Source: Polytrichum commune
Taxonomy: Eukaryota > Streptophyta > Polytrichopsida > Polytrichales > Polytrichaceae
Assembly (NCBI GenBank): GCA_950295325.1
Contig: OX485809.1
Span: 39,155,081-39,215,080, forward strand
Reading direction: 5' to 3'
Length of the DNA: 60,000 nt
Positions 1 through 12,606 of this stretch are shown here, piece after piece. Made by a program: the position numbers and the translations under genes. Positions within the stretch are counted from its first letter, which is position 1. Every line of letters begins with the position of its first letter. A model generated the notes under the pieces. The model had not been told where the DNA came from. It did not search any database and saw nothing but the letters and a program-made list of their open reading frames with translations.

Positions 1-1409
1 AACCTTATTGCCTCGGGGGGTTCACTGGCAAAAATCGTAGAACAACGTGCGATAAAAAATAGGGTCCAATATATTCATTGTAGATAAATTTTGTAAATAA
101 TGTACATGTAAAATAGGGGATTTTAAAATAGTGAAACATGTTTACATGTAAAATACCATCACATATAATATTTTCATGCTTTTTACATGTAAAATACCAT
201 CACCTTATAATCTTTTTTGTAAGGTAAATAACCCCCCCAATAAATAGGTCCCGAACGCACGTGTATGCAAAATATAAGAGGGAGTGAACCCCCCGAGCTT
301 ATTGCGGATGAGGATCTTCTATTAAATGAAGGTGTTGTGCCCCTTCTGTGGTTCACTTCTTACACCACCTCATTAAGCGGACAGATCCCTAATTAGCCAT
401 TGTGATTGGCCAAAGTCGGTGCCTTTCTAAAAAGCATTCTTGCATCCATCTTACACGGCTACTATGAAAGGCCAAAGTGGTGTTATTTTGTACTTAATGC
501 TGCATATGATGAATCGCTTTTAACAGTGACTTATTGCATGGCACCTTTGCACACACTTGTTGATGGCTTAAGGATGAAAATTAGGTGTCATCAAAAGGAA
601 GGTGTTACTTTAAGTCCTCAATATTGTTACCAAAAATGATGAGAAGATGATAGAGAATAATAATGATGGGTGAAAACTCTATGAGCAAGAGAGCATGAGA
701 GCGAGAGGTTAGTTCATAGTTATTAACCTCCTACTCATGGTATCTATAGAAGGCTAAATACCTTCGAGGTAACATAAAATTCCAAGATAACATTACTATA
801 GTGTCAAATATATCATGACTATAAGTCCAAGATAGAATCATATAGTTCCAAGGTAACATCTTATCAAGTTAACATCCTATGACGACAAAGCTAGGTCTAC
901 TGACACCAAGTCGCCATTGATGGTGGTGTCTTAACAAATACCTTATAGTTTCATCTCCACCTACCTACGTAGGAAGTATTGCGTTTCCACATTGGAACCA
1001 CGTGGACCACTATCAACGTCCATCAAAGGTAACAACAATACCGACAATCTCGCCAAAGATTTAGGTCTCCATCTTTGGTCAAGGTGATCATTGGAGGTCC
1101 ATTTTTTAAGAGATAGATGAGGAGGAACACTTCATAGTTGAGGCAATGTTTGTGGAGGAATGGGAGGAAAGTGTCAAGGTTATGGATGGGTCCATACTCG
1201 AATATTTTGTAGTGGAATAAGTGGGGCAATATGTGATATATATGGATAAGGTCTCCATTGGGGAAGGTTGATGTTTCATGGCAACTTGCTACCACCAAGT
1301 CATCAAAGGAGATAGATAGATAGAAACTCCGGTCCCTTTGAAGGGGCCAACGTGAATAAAGTGTCCGTTCGTAATGTCAATGACCCGATGCCCACCGGAC
1401 AAGGAGACA
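1..1409. other. AT-rich intergenic DNA, no gene seen
   Basis: No open frame here shows a recognisable domain or plant-like codon pattern. Near 120-220 a short motif around TTTTACATGTAAAATA recurs (three close variants), which is self-complementary and probably a small decayed repeat. I see no RNA gene. Confidence 0.5.
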
Positions 1410-1672
1410 TTGGGGCAATACTACTCTCCCCTTTCGAGGATGGGCACTATAGTGACACACTATACTAGTTCCTAGCTAGCCACTAGTGCCTTGAAGATAC
1501 CGGACATGGTATCCCCCCAAAGGGCTTTGAGGTACCCATACAACAAGGTCCAAGGACCCCCCACCATAGTTGGGTGGACTAAGGTGGTGAGCACCACGCC
1601 GGCATGGGGAATAGAACCCACAACCTCCTCATTGGGGAACATAGCCCTAACCACCAAGCCAAGGCCCGTGGT
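1410..1672 (-). mobile_element. Probable tRNA-derived SINE
   Basis: Read on the minus strand from about 1670, the sequence starts with a tRNA-like head: an A-box-like TGGTGGTTAGGGC followed some 35 nt later by a B-box-like GGTTCTATTCC (consensus GGTTCRANNCC). The order and spacing of an internal RNA polymerase III promoter are seen. A cloverleaf is not convincing, so a functional tRNA gene is unlikely. The body runs towards 1410, where the limit is not sharp and no A-rich tail is obvious. Inference: an old SINE copy. Confidence 0.45.
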
Positions 1673-2758
1673 GCCTCAATCATCAAAGGACTTCAAATTG
1701 ATAACAATATCCAACCCTACCACACACAAAAACAATATATTTTAATTGGCCGAGGGGATTGTAGTCCACGATAATTACAATACCATGGAGGGTGTGGTAG
1801 TAACTTGCCTCTCCCAAGTTTCTTGTTGATTAAATTCCAACTACCCTAAACATATGATTTAGCAAGGCCCACACTATTCATCACCAACTCATATTTGTTG
1901 TCTTGCAACTAATGGGCAACAACTAGAGAGGATGTCACATGAAGATCATTTATTTATTTGGTTAACAAGCCAACATGAAGCACAGATTAAAGGAAAGGTG
2001 ACATGCCCACTTGGAAGGGTGGCAGAGCCCCTCAAGTCTACCACATCACCACATAAAGAAAGGAACCAACATGACCAAAAGAACCAATGACCACGGACCA
2101 CCCAGCAAGCCACCTGCCATGGGCAACCTCCAAACCACCGCAAAAAACCACCAAGAAAACCATCTCCAAAGCCATTGAAAGAAAACTCATGCTAATGTTG
2201 ATGGAGCCTCTCCAATTTCATTGAATCCACTAGGAGTGTAGGCATAAGAAAATTGCTTCGGGCAAGGGCTTACTTGGTCAATGCTTATTTGTTCGAACTA
2301 GCACTATTAGTTGGAAATCTTATGTAATTTCATGTAAGTATAAGGATAGCAGCATAAAACAACTTTCTAAATAACATCGGCCGGATAAGGACCATTATGG
2401 ACACATTGAATGTCTTGACCCAAGCCATTTTGACATATGCATCACAACATTCTTCAATATTAAATCTTCACCACCCTTAAGTCTTTGACCACTTATACTC
2501 CAACTTTCAACATGTCGATTGTCTTCATGTTGTTCCCAAGTGGGAAGGAGGCTTCTTGTGATCCTTCCATTATTGCATCTATTAACGGGTATGCTTACCA
2601 AGGGGTTTAATGTTGGTTAAAAGTGTAGACTACATTCCATCTCCGGATGGCATCCACTGAGGAGGTTGTCGTTCATCATTCATCATTCATTGTGGCTATG
2701 GAGTGAGCAAATCCCCTATGTATAAGGCAATCTCAAACCTCAATGTTGGCCTACATGT

Positions 2759-3170
2759 ATAAGGTAGGGGTGGCTGTTTCCGTCCAAATTTCAGATGTGC
2801 CTAGTTGGGATGCTGAAACTAATTTTTTATAAATTTTGAGCGCTCCGCAAAGCTGCTGCAAGAGCAACTATGAAAAAATCAAAATTTTCCAGCATGTTTA
2901 TGATTTCCTACAATTTTTTAAAGAAAACCTTATAGAGTGACCAACACTCACACATAGGGTACGTGGTATATCCACAGGGTGGATTTCTAAAACCGACTGC
3001 TGGCAGCATTAAACCGACCGCTGGCAGCCAATGAAATGTTGGCAGCGTTGTGAACGGTAAAAGCACTTTGATAGGTGCTTTTGTAAACCCAGGTAAAAGC
3101 ACCTAGAAAGGTGCTTCCAACATAGGGGTCGACTTTAGGACCCGCATGGAAATTGTCACCCCTACCTTAG
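2759..3170. mobile_element. MITE with ~22-bp terminal inverted repeats
   Basis: The left end (about 2761) reads TAAGGTAGGGGTGGCTGTTT and the right end, reverse-complemented from about 3167, reads TAAGGTAGGGGTGACAATTT. The interior has no coding capacity but holds a small repeat around CCGACTGCTGGCAGC / CCGACCGCTGGCAGC. I find no target-site duplication, so the superfamily is open. Confidence 0.5.
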
Positions 3171-5176
3171 AACGTGAACATATCAAAAGCGTGTTTGGCT
3201 TCACTAAGGGAAAGTAAAGTGTTTCACCCAAGTAGGAAATTCATGAATCCAAGCGACAAATTTCTTGGCTCCTATGGATATGAGTATCTTGTCCTCGGAT
3301 CATTGCGGTGCTTCATCGCCATCCGTAATGTCCTCGGTATCCAAAACGTTAAATTCTTCTATGAATTTGAGGATCTCATTGTAGTGGTGCATGTGCATAA
3401 GTTGCGGTTTCAAGTGTGCAAGCGTTGGAAACATTGAAAAATTGCAAGGCTTGTCAGGTGTTGGACAATTACGATGGGAAGCATTTAGATGATTTAGGGG
3501 GAAGCTCCCGATTTGAAATCATGGAAGCTGCGTTGGGTGAATCTCCATAGCCAAGTTCTTTGTCATGCATGGATAGAGATTCAATAGGCTTCTAATCTTT
3601 CTTCATGATCTCTTGCCCATGGTCGAAACTCCCCAAAAATAAAATAGGCTCCACACAATATGTGACTTTGAGGTCAAAACAATGTAGGTTGATATAAAAT
3701 CCATTAAACTATGCTTATATTATTTTTAAAATACCGTAATGTAAATCATATATCATCAGTCTATGGTTGTGCAATAATTTTTTTTTTTAAATCTTGTTGT
3801 TCTTGTGCATATTCATTTTGTGTATAAATGTTTTTTGTATTGTAAATTTTTGAAATTTCTTTGAGGCTAAATTATATTTCAATGAATTATTGGCTTTGCC
3901 TTTCTAGATGGTTTTTGAAATGAGCCAAAGTTTGGCCTCAGTTCGGCAACCAACTGGAATTGGCCACATGTGGAGGATAATCCATATGGCATAGCACTCT
4001 TGTGACATTCCGTATGTTGATTTACAACAAGCATATGGTACATGAAAATGACTCACCCCAACCTTTGCAAGTATTTGAAACGTACTACAAAATATGCACA
4101 AGTACAAAGTTACCTAATTGGATGGTCATTTAATTGTTGATTGCCAAGATGATACCCCAAAAACAATCATACCCATGCTACACGTGGTACCCTTAAGCCA
4201 CACTAAGTGTCAGCCTGAGATCTTTTGTGACATTTGTGTCATCGTTGGGAACTGGGACGTGATTTGACTTCATCGTGAATGACATGCAACACATTGATGC
4301 ATGCTCTTACATTGGCAAGACCAATGTAATCAAGGGTGCGTTATGGAACTAAGTCTAAGGTAGAAATACCATAACCCGTTAACCACCCTCTAGCCGTGCA
4401 CTAGACCGCCGTCATAATGGTGAAGTGCCATTTCTAAAACCGATCATGGCTCAGCACCAACTTCATGCGTGTACACTTAGTGTATCCAATGGGAGTCAAG
4501 TGTTAATGTACTCATCAGGTAACCGATTTAGGCGTTGTTATGTATGGAAATGTGGATTACCGTGTTCGGTGTAGGGAGAATCTAATGAACGAGTAGGGGT
4601 TTGGACAACTTTCCACTTTGAAAGATTATAGCATTTTTTGTATAGGGTAAAAAAATATGAAACAACTTGCATTCTTCATGAATCCTTCTTGTCTATCTTG
4701 GAAAATTATCTCATGATTGTCAGACCAGATCTTCAATGCAAATCACCTTATTTTCACGGGTTATGGTATTTCTATCTTAGATTGTAATGGAACTAGACTA
4801 TGTTCACTGATATTGGCACACAAATACCCCATGTTGCTCTACCGACTCATGCATTCTAGCTATGGAGAAATTATAATGCTTTATAATGATGGCAACATCC
4901 ACGATCTGTGTGATTGAAGAGGTGGGGATGGCACTCTTGGGAGTAGATGTGAAGTTCTTATGAAGTTTGTGGTTATATCATAAGCACGTTGAGTGTATTC
5001 AAAGTGCTAGGAAATTTGTGTGGCCTTGGACCTTGCATTCAAATGTGTTGAAGACATGTACTACAACAACAAATTGTATATACATATTGCAATATATGGC
5101 ATTTGCTTTCTCCTTCAAGTTGTTGTATAATGTTTCAAATCCTATATTTTGAAATCAATCCCAGTGGTTGCAGTCG
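3171..5176. other. Intergenic DNA, no gene seen
   Basis: Only short open frames of ordinary composition occur. No domain, RNA gene or repeat structure is apparent, apart from a T-run near 3780. Confidence 0.5.
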
Positions 5177-5474
5177 CATTAGGCCGGGTGGGTCTAAATA
5201 CCCCCATCGAGCGTGGCTCGAAGGCCAGGTTCGGTGGGGTTCATTTTTCTGGCCTTCCCCGTTTTGGCCCCTTGGGGACCTTTTTGGTTTTTTTTGTTGC
5301 TATATTTGGGTCCTGCAGCCCAAAATTACTCTAGGAAGCCCTTTATGAGATCAAGTAAGGCCCCACCCAATTAAAAAAATAGGGGGCAGGTTTTACCCCA
5401 CCCCTGCCACCCCCTCCCGAACCTGGCCTTCGAGCCATGCTCGATGGGGGTATTTAGATAGATCCCATTAGGCC
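5177..5474. mobile_element. Mutator-like MITE with 9-bp target duplication
   Basis: A 280-bp element (5186-5465) is bounded by the direct repeat CATTAGGCC at 5177-5185 and 5466-5474. Its termini are inverted repeats of about 50-60 bp: the left arm contains CTAAATACCCCCATCGAGC then TGGCTCGAAGGCCAGGTTCG, and the right arm repeats it in reverse complement with only a few differences. Long terminal inverted repeats plus a 9-bp duplication are the known signature of Mutator-like elements. The interior (a run of about 180 bp) encodes nothing, so the copy is non-autonomous. The close match of arms and duplication suggests a fairly recent insertion. Confidence 0.8.
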
Positions 5475-5730
5475 TCACATGGAGTTAAGGTCATCATCAT
5501 ACCGTTGAAATAAAAGCGAGGGTGGAGTATAATGGACATAGTGAGACAGTGGTGTATTGATGAATGGCTTGGCAAAGATCTAAGGAAAGAGATGTGGTGA
5601 AGTGGAAGAGACGGCGTGGGTAGGTAGGTGGGTGAGCTTTTTGTTTGGTGGTTGTGTGAGTTGCCCTTAGTGAAACATGCCGAGAAGATCTAATGCATGT
5701 GTAATCATATTTTAATTATAAAAAGTATAC

Positions 5731-5887
5731 CATAACATTATTCAGATTCATAATAGTGTTATGTGGGATTGAAAAATATTCCACGGAATACTCTCCCCGT
5801 TCTGAGTGAATGTGGAAATATCCATGAATATTTTGTGGAATAATGTCTGTCCCACGGAACATTGTTATGGATCTGAATAATGTTATG
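5731..5887. mobile_element. Short hairpin MITE
   Basis: About 157 bp with ~40-bp terminal inverted repeats. The left end is CATAACATTATTCAGATTCA; the right end in reverse complement is CATAACATTATTCAGATCCA. A second imperfect inverted block around GTGGGATT / GTCCCAC follows inside. No clear target duplication is visible. Confidence 0.65.
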
Positions 5888-8800
5888 ACATGTTAAGAAG
5901 TGGCGCCAAATTTTTGTCAAATATCAAGGCAGTCCTTAAAATTCATAGTTGCAGTTCTTGAAATTTTAAATTATCATATTCCACTTAATAGCATACGTCT
6001 TAGAAAACAATTAGATAAACCAATCAAATAACCTTCTAAGGAATCACCAGTTTTTGGGTCAATTCTCTCTTGAATCCCCAACTCTTTCAAAATTCTATAC
6101 CTAAAGCTTCTTTCATTATGAAATTGTGAAAATTGGAATCACGTGTTATTTAATAACACTAAATACGAGTCCAACATCATCACTTTACACTTAGGAAACC
6201 AGATCACCATGTCAATCTTTGTGGAAGTGAAATCCACTGGCTATCTTACATGGCTAAAATAGATAATGTACCTTGAATATTAAGAGGCAGTTCTCACAGT
6301 CGCCTCCACATTAGTAGGATTATTGTGTGTAAAACACACTCGGAATTTACACAAACCAACTTTGTGTCATTTGAAAGGACCATTTGGGCGGTCAGTTTTC
6401 ACCCTAGTGATATGGCTTAAGATCACCTTGTGTCTTCCAATTTAGGAGGTGACACACAATTCTGACCACTTTTACTCTAGAGTCGTTTGAGCTATTGTGG
6501 CCTCACACATGTGTCAAACCAGCACCCATGGTCCACTTCGTGATGATCCATTTATTTTTGGGGTAACTTCGTGTAGTAAATCTATGTTGAAACTCCGTGA
6601 AGTAATTCTATATAATTATAATGTGCAATAATAATGTACAACAACTCTATGCCGTAACTACGTGTGATAACTACATACAAAGGATATATGCAATTTCTAC
6701 ATGTAGCACCTAATGTGGTAACTACATACATTAACGATGTGCAGTAACTCAATGCAGTGATATAATTACCTAAGGAGTCCATTACCATCTCGGCTTAGTT
6801 ATGTGCACATGTGATGTGAGTGGAGTTGATGGCTAATGACTTGGTTTAGGATCCATAAGGTGTCGAATTTAGATCCCTTGGCATATGCTCCTCCTATGCT
6901 AGCACCCTCGGATACCTGCTACGTAGGTACTTTTGAAATATGGAAGGTCTTGTGAATAGTGGAAAGTGAAACGTGAATTCCCTTGGCTCATAACATTCCA
7001 AAATGTTAAACACCACTTGCACATTGGATATCGCAACCTAAACACCACCACAACACATTACCACGGGATGTAATGTGGAAGTTGTTGGCGTCAACCTTAG
7101 TTGTATATTGTTCTTAGAGTGATTTAACCTGACATTGAGTTCCTCATCAAGTTTTTATAGATGTGAAATGGTGTATATGCTAACACATGGTAGCAACTAT
7201 AGTGGTACATGATGCTCATTGTAAATGCACAGTAATTGGCAAAAGTAAATGAGAGCAATGACATGGTGATCACAATTGGCTCCATCATTACTTTCACTAA
7301 TATTGTCCAAGGTAGTATACCTTTTGTATAATTAACACTTTGTAGTTGCAACAGACATGAGCAATTGCATTGACCGTTGTTATAGGTTGCGTATGTTGGT
7401 AGTGGAGGATATGCAACAAACTATTCTAGCCAAATGCCCCATGAGAGAACGACCATGATCGTTGCAACACAACCCAACCACAAAGTTTTCATTGATTACA
7501 TCAATGGTTCCAGTCCTTCCCACAACTTTTGGGAAAGACCAAACTGTGTCAATTGTAGCCCAACAAAATTGTCGTTTCGGCCCAAGGATCTTACTCCTGC
7601 TATGAAGGAGCACTAGAAGGATTGTGGGACCTAGAACATGCTTGCGATTTGACACAGATGATCCTTGTGACATGGTCCCATTTACATGTGTTGAGTCCAA
7701 TCTATGACAATTATCAAATGACAAGTGTGTTCTAGGCCCACATTTTCTAATAGTGTAGGCAAGAAAGATAACATACTTTTGAGGGACTACGATGTCTCAA
7801 TTTTTATAACCAAAAAGTTTCAAGTCAGTCACATGACTCTGATTCACATTGTCGGAATTTGAACAAATAGATATGGCACATGGTATCACACTTGTGTTTG
7901 CATCAAATCCACATAAAGTAGTATCATGCATTTGATTTTATTTTGAAGTGATTTCCCAAGGTGTTGTCCGTAACAATGTAAGACTCCTTATGAGGAATTC
8001 AAAACCATTACAAGAAGAATGGGTAATGGACCAATTTCATGCGCATCAGTGTTGAATTTAACTTACATTTCTACTTACCTTCAACATGCTAAATTGGTAT
8101 ATGCAATTATGTTGACCTCACAAATAGGTTGATTGTATGCATATATAATAGTAAAGTATGAAGATGAATCCCCCATGGCTATTACCTTGCACGTGTGGCC
8201 AACAAAGATGTCACTGCAATGCCAGTTTCAAATTAGACCTTCTACATGTGAAAGGACTACCATATCAATCTCCACCACCAACAAAACCTAATGATAGCCT
8301 AACAATATAATTCATTATATTCACATATTGTAATGATAGAATACAATATGAAATTATAATAATACAAAATATAAAATTATCAATAGAGGATGTAAAGTAG
8401 ATTCACTAATAGTCATCACGACAGGTGCTAAGGCGGCCACACACACCCCTTCAATGGAAAGTATTGAAACAAACAACATATAAAATCCCTAAGCTAAGCA
8501 TCAAATACACATTTGAGGAAATCAATGTCATCGCCATACAATATGCTATGTCCATAATTCTACACAAAAGGAGGATAGAAAATATCGAACCACTACAAAT
8601 AGACACACAACTATCATAGCAACCCTGAGTACCCACCAACCGATAAATGATTAGGATTATAAAAGAAAAAATGACAACATTCGCTAAGGAATTGTCACAA
8701 CTTATGATAGGGGTTGGTGGTTATAGGATACAACTTTCATGCCAAGTAACTCACACAACATATCCCAACTCACTTACATCACAATACAATGCTCGTACAA

Positions 8801-10487
8801 GGCCATCAAGGATCGAACATGGACCACTAAACATGTGATACTAACCCTCACATATAATGAAGCACTAAGAAATCCTATGACTCAGTAGCCACCTCACGAA
8901 CAAAAGTGATCATTTACCCCTACAACACCACAACCACACTAACCCCACCAATACAAAGATCATCCAGTCACTTAGTTCCCATGATCACTTTGGTTACCCT
9001 GGTTATTATAATGCCCACCCTGAGAGAGGTTAATAGTCTTGCACCACTAATATTATGTACAGTGGACATAATATCAAGGGTGGGTTGAACGGGCATTTCA
9101 CTCACGATGATCCCACCAAGGTTAACGTTTCTTCTCTATGAAGATGAATTGGGGCAGGAATTCTTTGTTGATCCCTTGTTTGAATGCACACAAAAAATCT
9201 TGGAGGGCTTCTCTAAGTTTTAGGTGGTGACATGCTTTATCCTATATAAACGCCTCATTTTCTTGCCAAATTTGTTCTTGCTTTGCATTGGAGCCATTCA
9301 TATGGTTTAACCCCTAATGTCCTATGTGACCATATATGGTTGTGACTAGTTCGCTCTAAGCCCTTTTATAATCTAGTTCGGATGGGTTCTCGACTCTTTC
9401 TACCACTCCTCATGTTCACGTGCAAGTATACTATTTTAAGCCACCTGGATAATTTTGATTCAAAACAATTAGCTATTTTTGGATTAAATTCAAATATGGG
9501 GGTGTACTCTCAACTAGTTTACAATGAAACCGGTCCACAAACCAAAACTTGACGTTTGTCACCTCCACTGTTTAGGGGTAGCATATCCTAAACAATTTTT
9601 TTTTCAAAAAATAATAATATTTAAAACCCTATGTGCAAAGGATTTCCAATTGATTTGAAAATTTGCATGACACTTAAATGCAACATATTTGAAGCATCTA
9701 TTGTTGGTGGGTGTAAATCCATGTGGAAGGTGCATAGTTGTAACACCACTACCCCAAATTGCAAAGCTTCCCCCATAATATAAAAAATGGTTCCCATATT
9801 TGTGAGCTAATTTGAGTAGGTATATTGCCCCTCTTTTGAATGAGGGTGACATCTTGTCACTTGGAGATGATTTGAGTGGGGTTCGATCAAAAAACCAACT
9901 CTAATTTAATTTCTGGTCTTGTTGCCCTTCAACAACTTTGAGCAAACATTTTGAGCACTATGGTCCTTTACTCAACGCTGACAAATTATCCCTTGTGCTT
10001 TTTGGAGTAGCAGTATCGCTTTGAGCATAAACTAGATTAGTTGAGCATATTTTATTAGTATATGTGTAGATGTTTCAAGTCACAAATGTCATTTGACCCT
10101 TCTTTGTCACATACAATAGGTCCCCTCCATAATGGACATCGTCGATTATTGACATTTTGTCTTGTCCAACCAATGAGATGTGGTTTTAGTCCTTGGAACA
10201 ATACAACCAATGCTCTTGTTCAAGTGAATGCTTACATTGCCCACTTTCAAGGAAAAAAGAGTAGGTGTTATCCTAACTACAATCAACTACAATGTGTGAT
10301 CAAGTTACCCCATGCTAATGTATCGATATTTCACATTGTTTTGAATATTTAATACCACAATATTAGAATACAAGATATTTTGAAACTTTGATTGCTATAA
10401 GGACATAACATTACTCAACGTTGTGGGCCATGGGATATTATTCAATCTAAATATGAGTTTCCTTGCCACAATTTCGCATCCCATTTC
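5888..10487. other. Intergenic DNA, no gene seen
   Basis: 4.6 kb of AT-rich sequence with only short chance open frames. 6590-6760 contains a loosely repeated motif around GTAACTACATACA. No RNA gene or conserved domain is recognised. Confidence 0.5.
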
Positions 10488-10994
10488 AGGGCCCAAAAAA
10501 TGAACGAACAAGACTAAGAGCATGTGACCATTACACTTCAAGCACTCTCATTGGTGGGAAATGGTGGAGCCAGTCCAAGTTCGCTTCACACTATGCTTGA
10601 GGGACCAACGGAGTATGTGAATGCAAGATGGATGTAAAGTCTGCATGGCTTCCCTCATGGCATCAAATGGATCATGTTTCATGGCCACTTGGACTATTTT
10701 CAAAAACTACCTCTTGGAGGTAGGCCTAACACAAAACCAAGAGACCATGGCACTCCGAACGTTCACCACCGTTGAATTATTCTATTTTATCATGTGTGAG
10801 GACCAACGTGAGTAAAAATTCATTGAAATAGCATTTGGTTGAGAGCTCAATCACGTATGACTTCACACTACACTTGAGGATCCGTGACCACACTACATGA
10901 TTTTAAAGGTGTGTTGGGACGGCCTTGGGACATTTTTCTTTGGGCTCTCACAATTTCACGGTCACGGCTCTTGGCTCGTGTGTGAAGTGGCCCT
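10488..10994. mobile_element. Non-autonomous inverted-repeat element, copy 1 of 3
   Basis: About 507 bp, closely similar to the copy at 11771-12268 and to the truncated copy at the right edge of the window. It starts with AGGGCC and ends with GGCCCT. Shared internal blocks include ACTTCAAGCACTCTCATTGG, GTATGTGAATGCAAGATGGA and CACGGCTCTTGGCTCGTGTG. The left terminal repeat is partly eroded here. It encodes no protein I can recognise; the small open frames inside it simply follow the repeat. Confidence 0.7.
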
Positions 10995-11154
10995 AAGTAA
11001 TGGTATGGGTGGATTCACAAAGTTACGAGGTTTTTATAATCTAATTTTGGCCGAAGGTGATTTGCATGGATTAAAAGGCAACCCATTCGGACATATCTGT
11101 GTATATCCAGAGAGACTAATTTCGGATCTTTGATACAAGCGCGGTAAATAGAGT

Positions 11155-11470
11155 AGTTTTTTAAAACAAAAAAAATACTTTCTCACACTATATATGGTTC
11201 CTTGCATTTTCACCTGGGTACGATCAAACCATAGGCTAACAAATCATGGTTGTACGGTTATACCACACTAGGATTTAAACTTAGTAAAATAATTTTTGGT
11301 TTGTAAAGTAATAATTATTAATTTTATTAAAGAATTTTGAGAGTCTGAAAAGCATAAAGTACTTGGAAGTAGGTTGCCTTTCAGTAGAATAGCAGGAAAC
11401 CTAATAAGATTGTCAGTCTCGAATCATCTTTAAAATTTTAAAAAACAAAAAAAACTATTTGGATTTCTTC
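11155..11470. other. AT-rich spacer between two repeat copies
   Basis: Between copies 1 and 2 of the ~500-bp element lies AT-rich DNA with A-runs and no recognisable gene. The Cys/Trp-rich short frames near 11430-11720 on the minus strand are low-complexity and unsupported. Confidence 0.4.
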
Positions 11471-11770
11471 TTCTTCTTTGTTTGAGATAGAAGGCCAACA
11501 AAGCCAATGCCAAATGCATAAAGAATGAAGAAACGGAGCCCACATTGAGCGGAGGTGGGGTCCATCGCCATGTAAACGAGCACCAAAACCCCACCACAGA
11601 TAACCCACCAAACCCACCAAACCAAGGACCATCCCCACCCCACTTGCTTATTTGGATATTTGTAACGAGGGTTCTATAATGGTGGAGTTCACAAATTTTT
11701 GATACTAGTAGAGTACAATCCACCCTCAGTATTTGTTAACACTTTAGAGCAAAGAAATTTCGGAGTACTC

Positions 11771-12268
11771 AGGGCCACTTCACAAATGAGACTGAGAGCC
11801 CATGACCATTACACTTCAAGCACTTTCATTGATGGAAAAGGGGGAGCCAATCAAGTTCGCTTCACACTCGCTTGAGGGAAGAACGGAGTATGTGAATGCA
11901 AGATGGATGTACAGTCTACATGGATTCCTACATGGCATCAAATGGATCATGTTTCATGGTCACTTGGGCTATTTTCAAAAACCACCTCTTAATGGTAAGT
12001 CTAACACAAAACCAAGAGACCATGGCACTCCCAACGCTCCCAACTGTTGGTTTATTCTATTTCATCATGTGCGAGGACTTGCATGAATAGAAATTCATTG
12101 AAATAGCATTTGATTGAGGGCCTGGTCACATATGACTTCACACTACACTTGAGGATCCATGACCACACTACATGATTTTGGAGGTGACTTGGGATGGCCT
12201 TCGACATCTTCTTTTGAGCTCTCACAATTCCATGGTCACGGCTCTTGGCTTGTGTGTGAAGTGGCCCT
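11771..12268. mobile_element. Non-autonomous inverted-repeat element, copy 2 of 3
   Basis: The best-preserved copy (498 bp). The left end reads AGGGCCACTTCACA and continues through GAGAGCCC.TGACCAT; the right end, reverse-complemented, reads AGGGCCACTTCACACACAAG then GAGCCGTGACCAT, giving imperfect terminal inverted repeats of about 40 bp. Flanks carry GTTAACACTTTA on both sides (near 11744 and 12279) at slightly different distances from the ends, which may or may not be a target duplication. Confidence 0.75.
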
Positions 12269-12451
12269 TATGTGGTGTTAACACTTTAACAATTATTGGG
12301 GGCAACATAGACAATCTATGACACTCACATGAATATTACTTACATAAATTGTGGGATCAAGAACAATAACATTAGTAACCCCAACTTGTAGACTTTGTCT
12401 TTTCAAATGTTGGATCTTCTTAAACTTGTTGAAATGGAGAGAATATTCTCC

Positions 12452-12606
12452 CCCCATCATAACATTACTCAACTCATGAATTGTGTTCATGGGTCCAACG
12501 GTAGGTTTGAGAATAAAGACTCCGGATGCCAAAATCCCACCACTTCATATTGAATATGAAGTCAATGCAGCTGAACACAACTCATTAGTTGAGTAATGTT
12601 ATGATC
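12452..12606. mobile_element. Hairpin MITE
   Basis: About 155 bp with ~38-bp imperfect terminal inverted repeats. The left arm contains ATCATAACATTACTCAACTC then GTTGTGTTCA-like sequence; the right arm is its reverse complement. The arms flank a ~75-bp spacer. No coding capacity. Confidence 0.6.
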
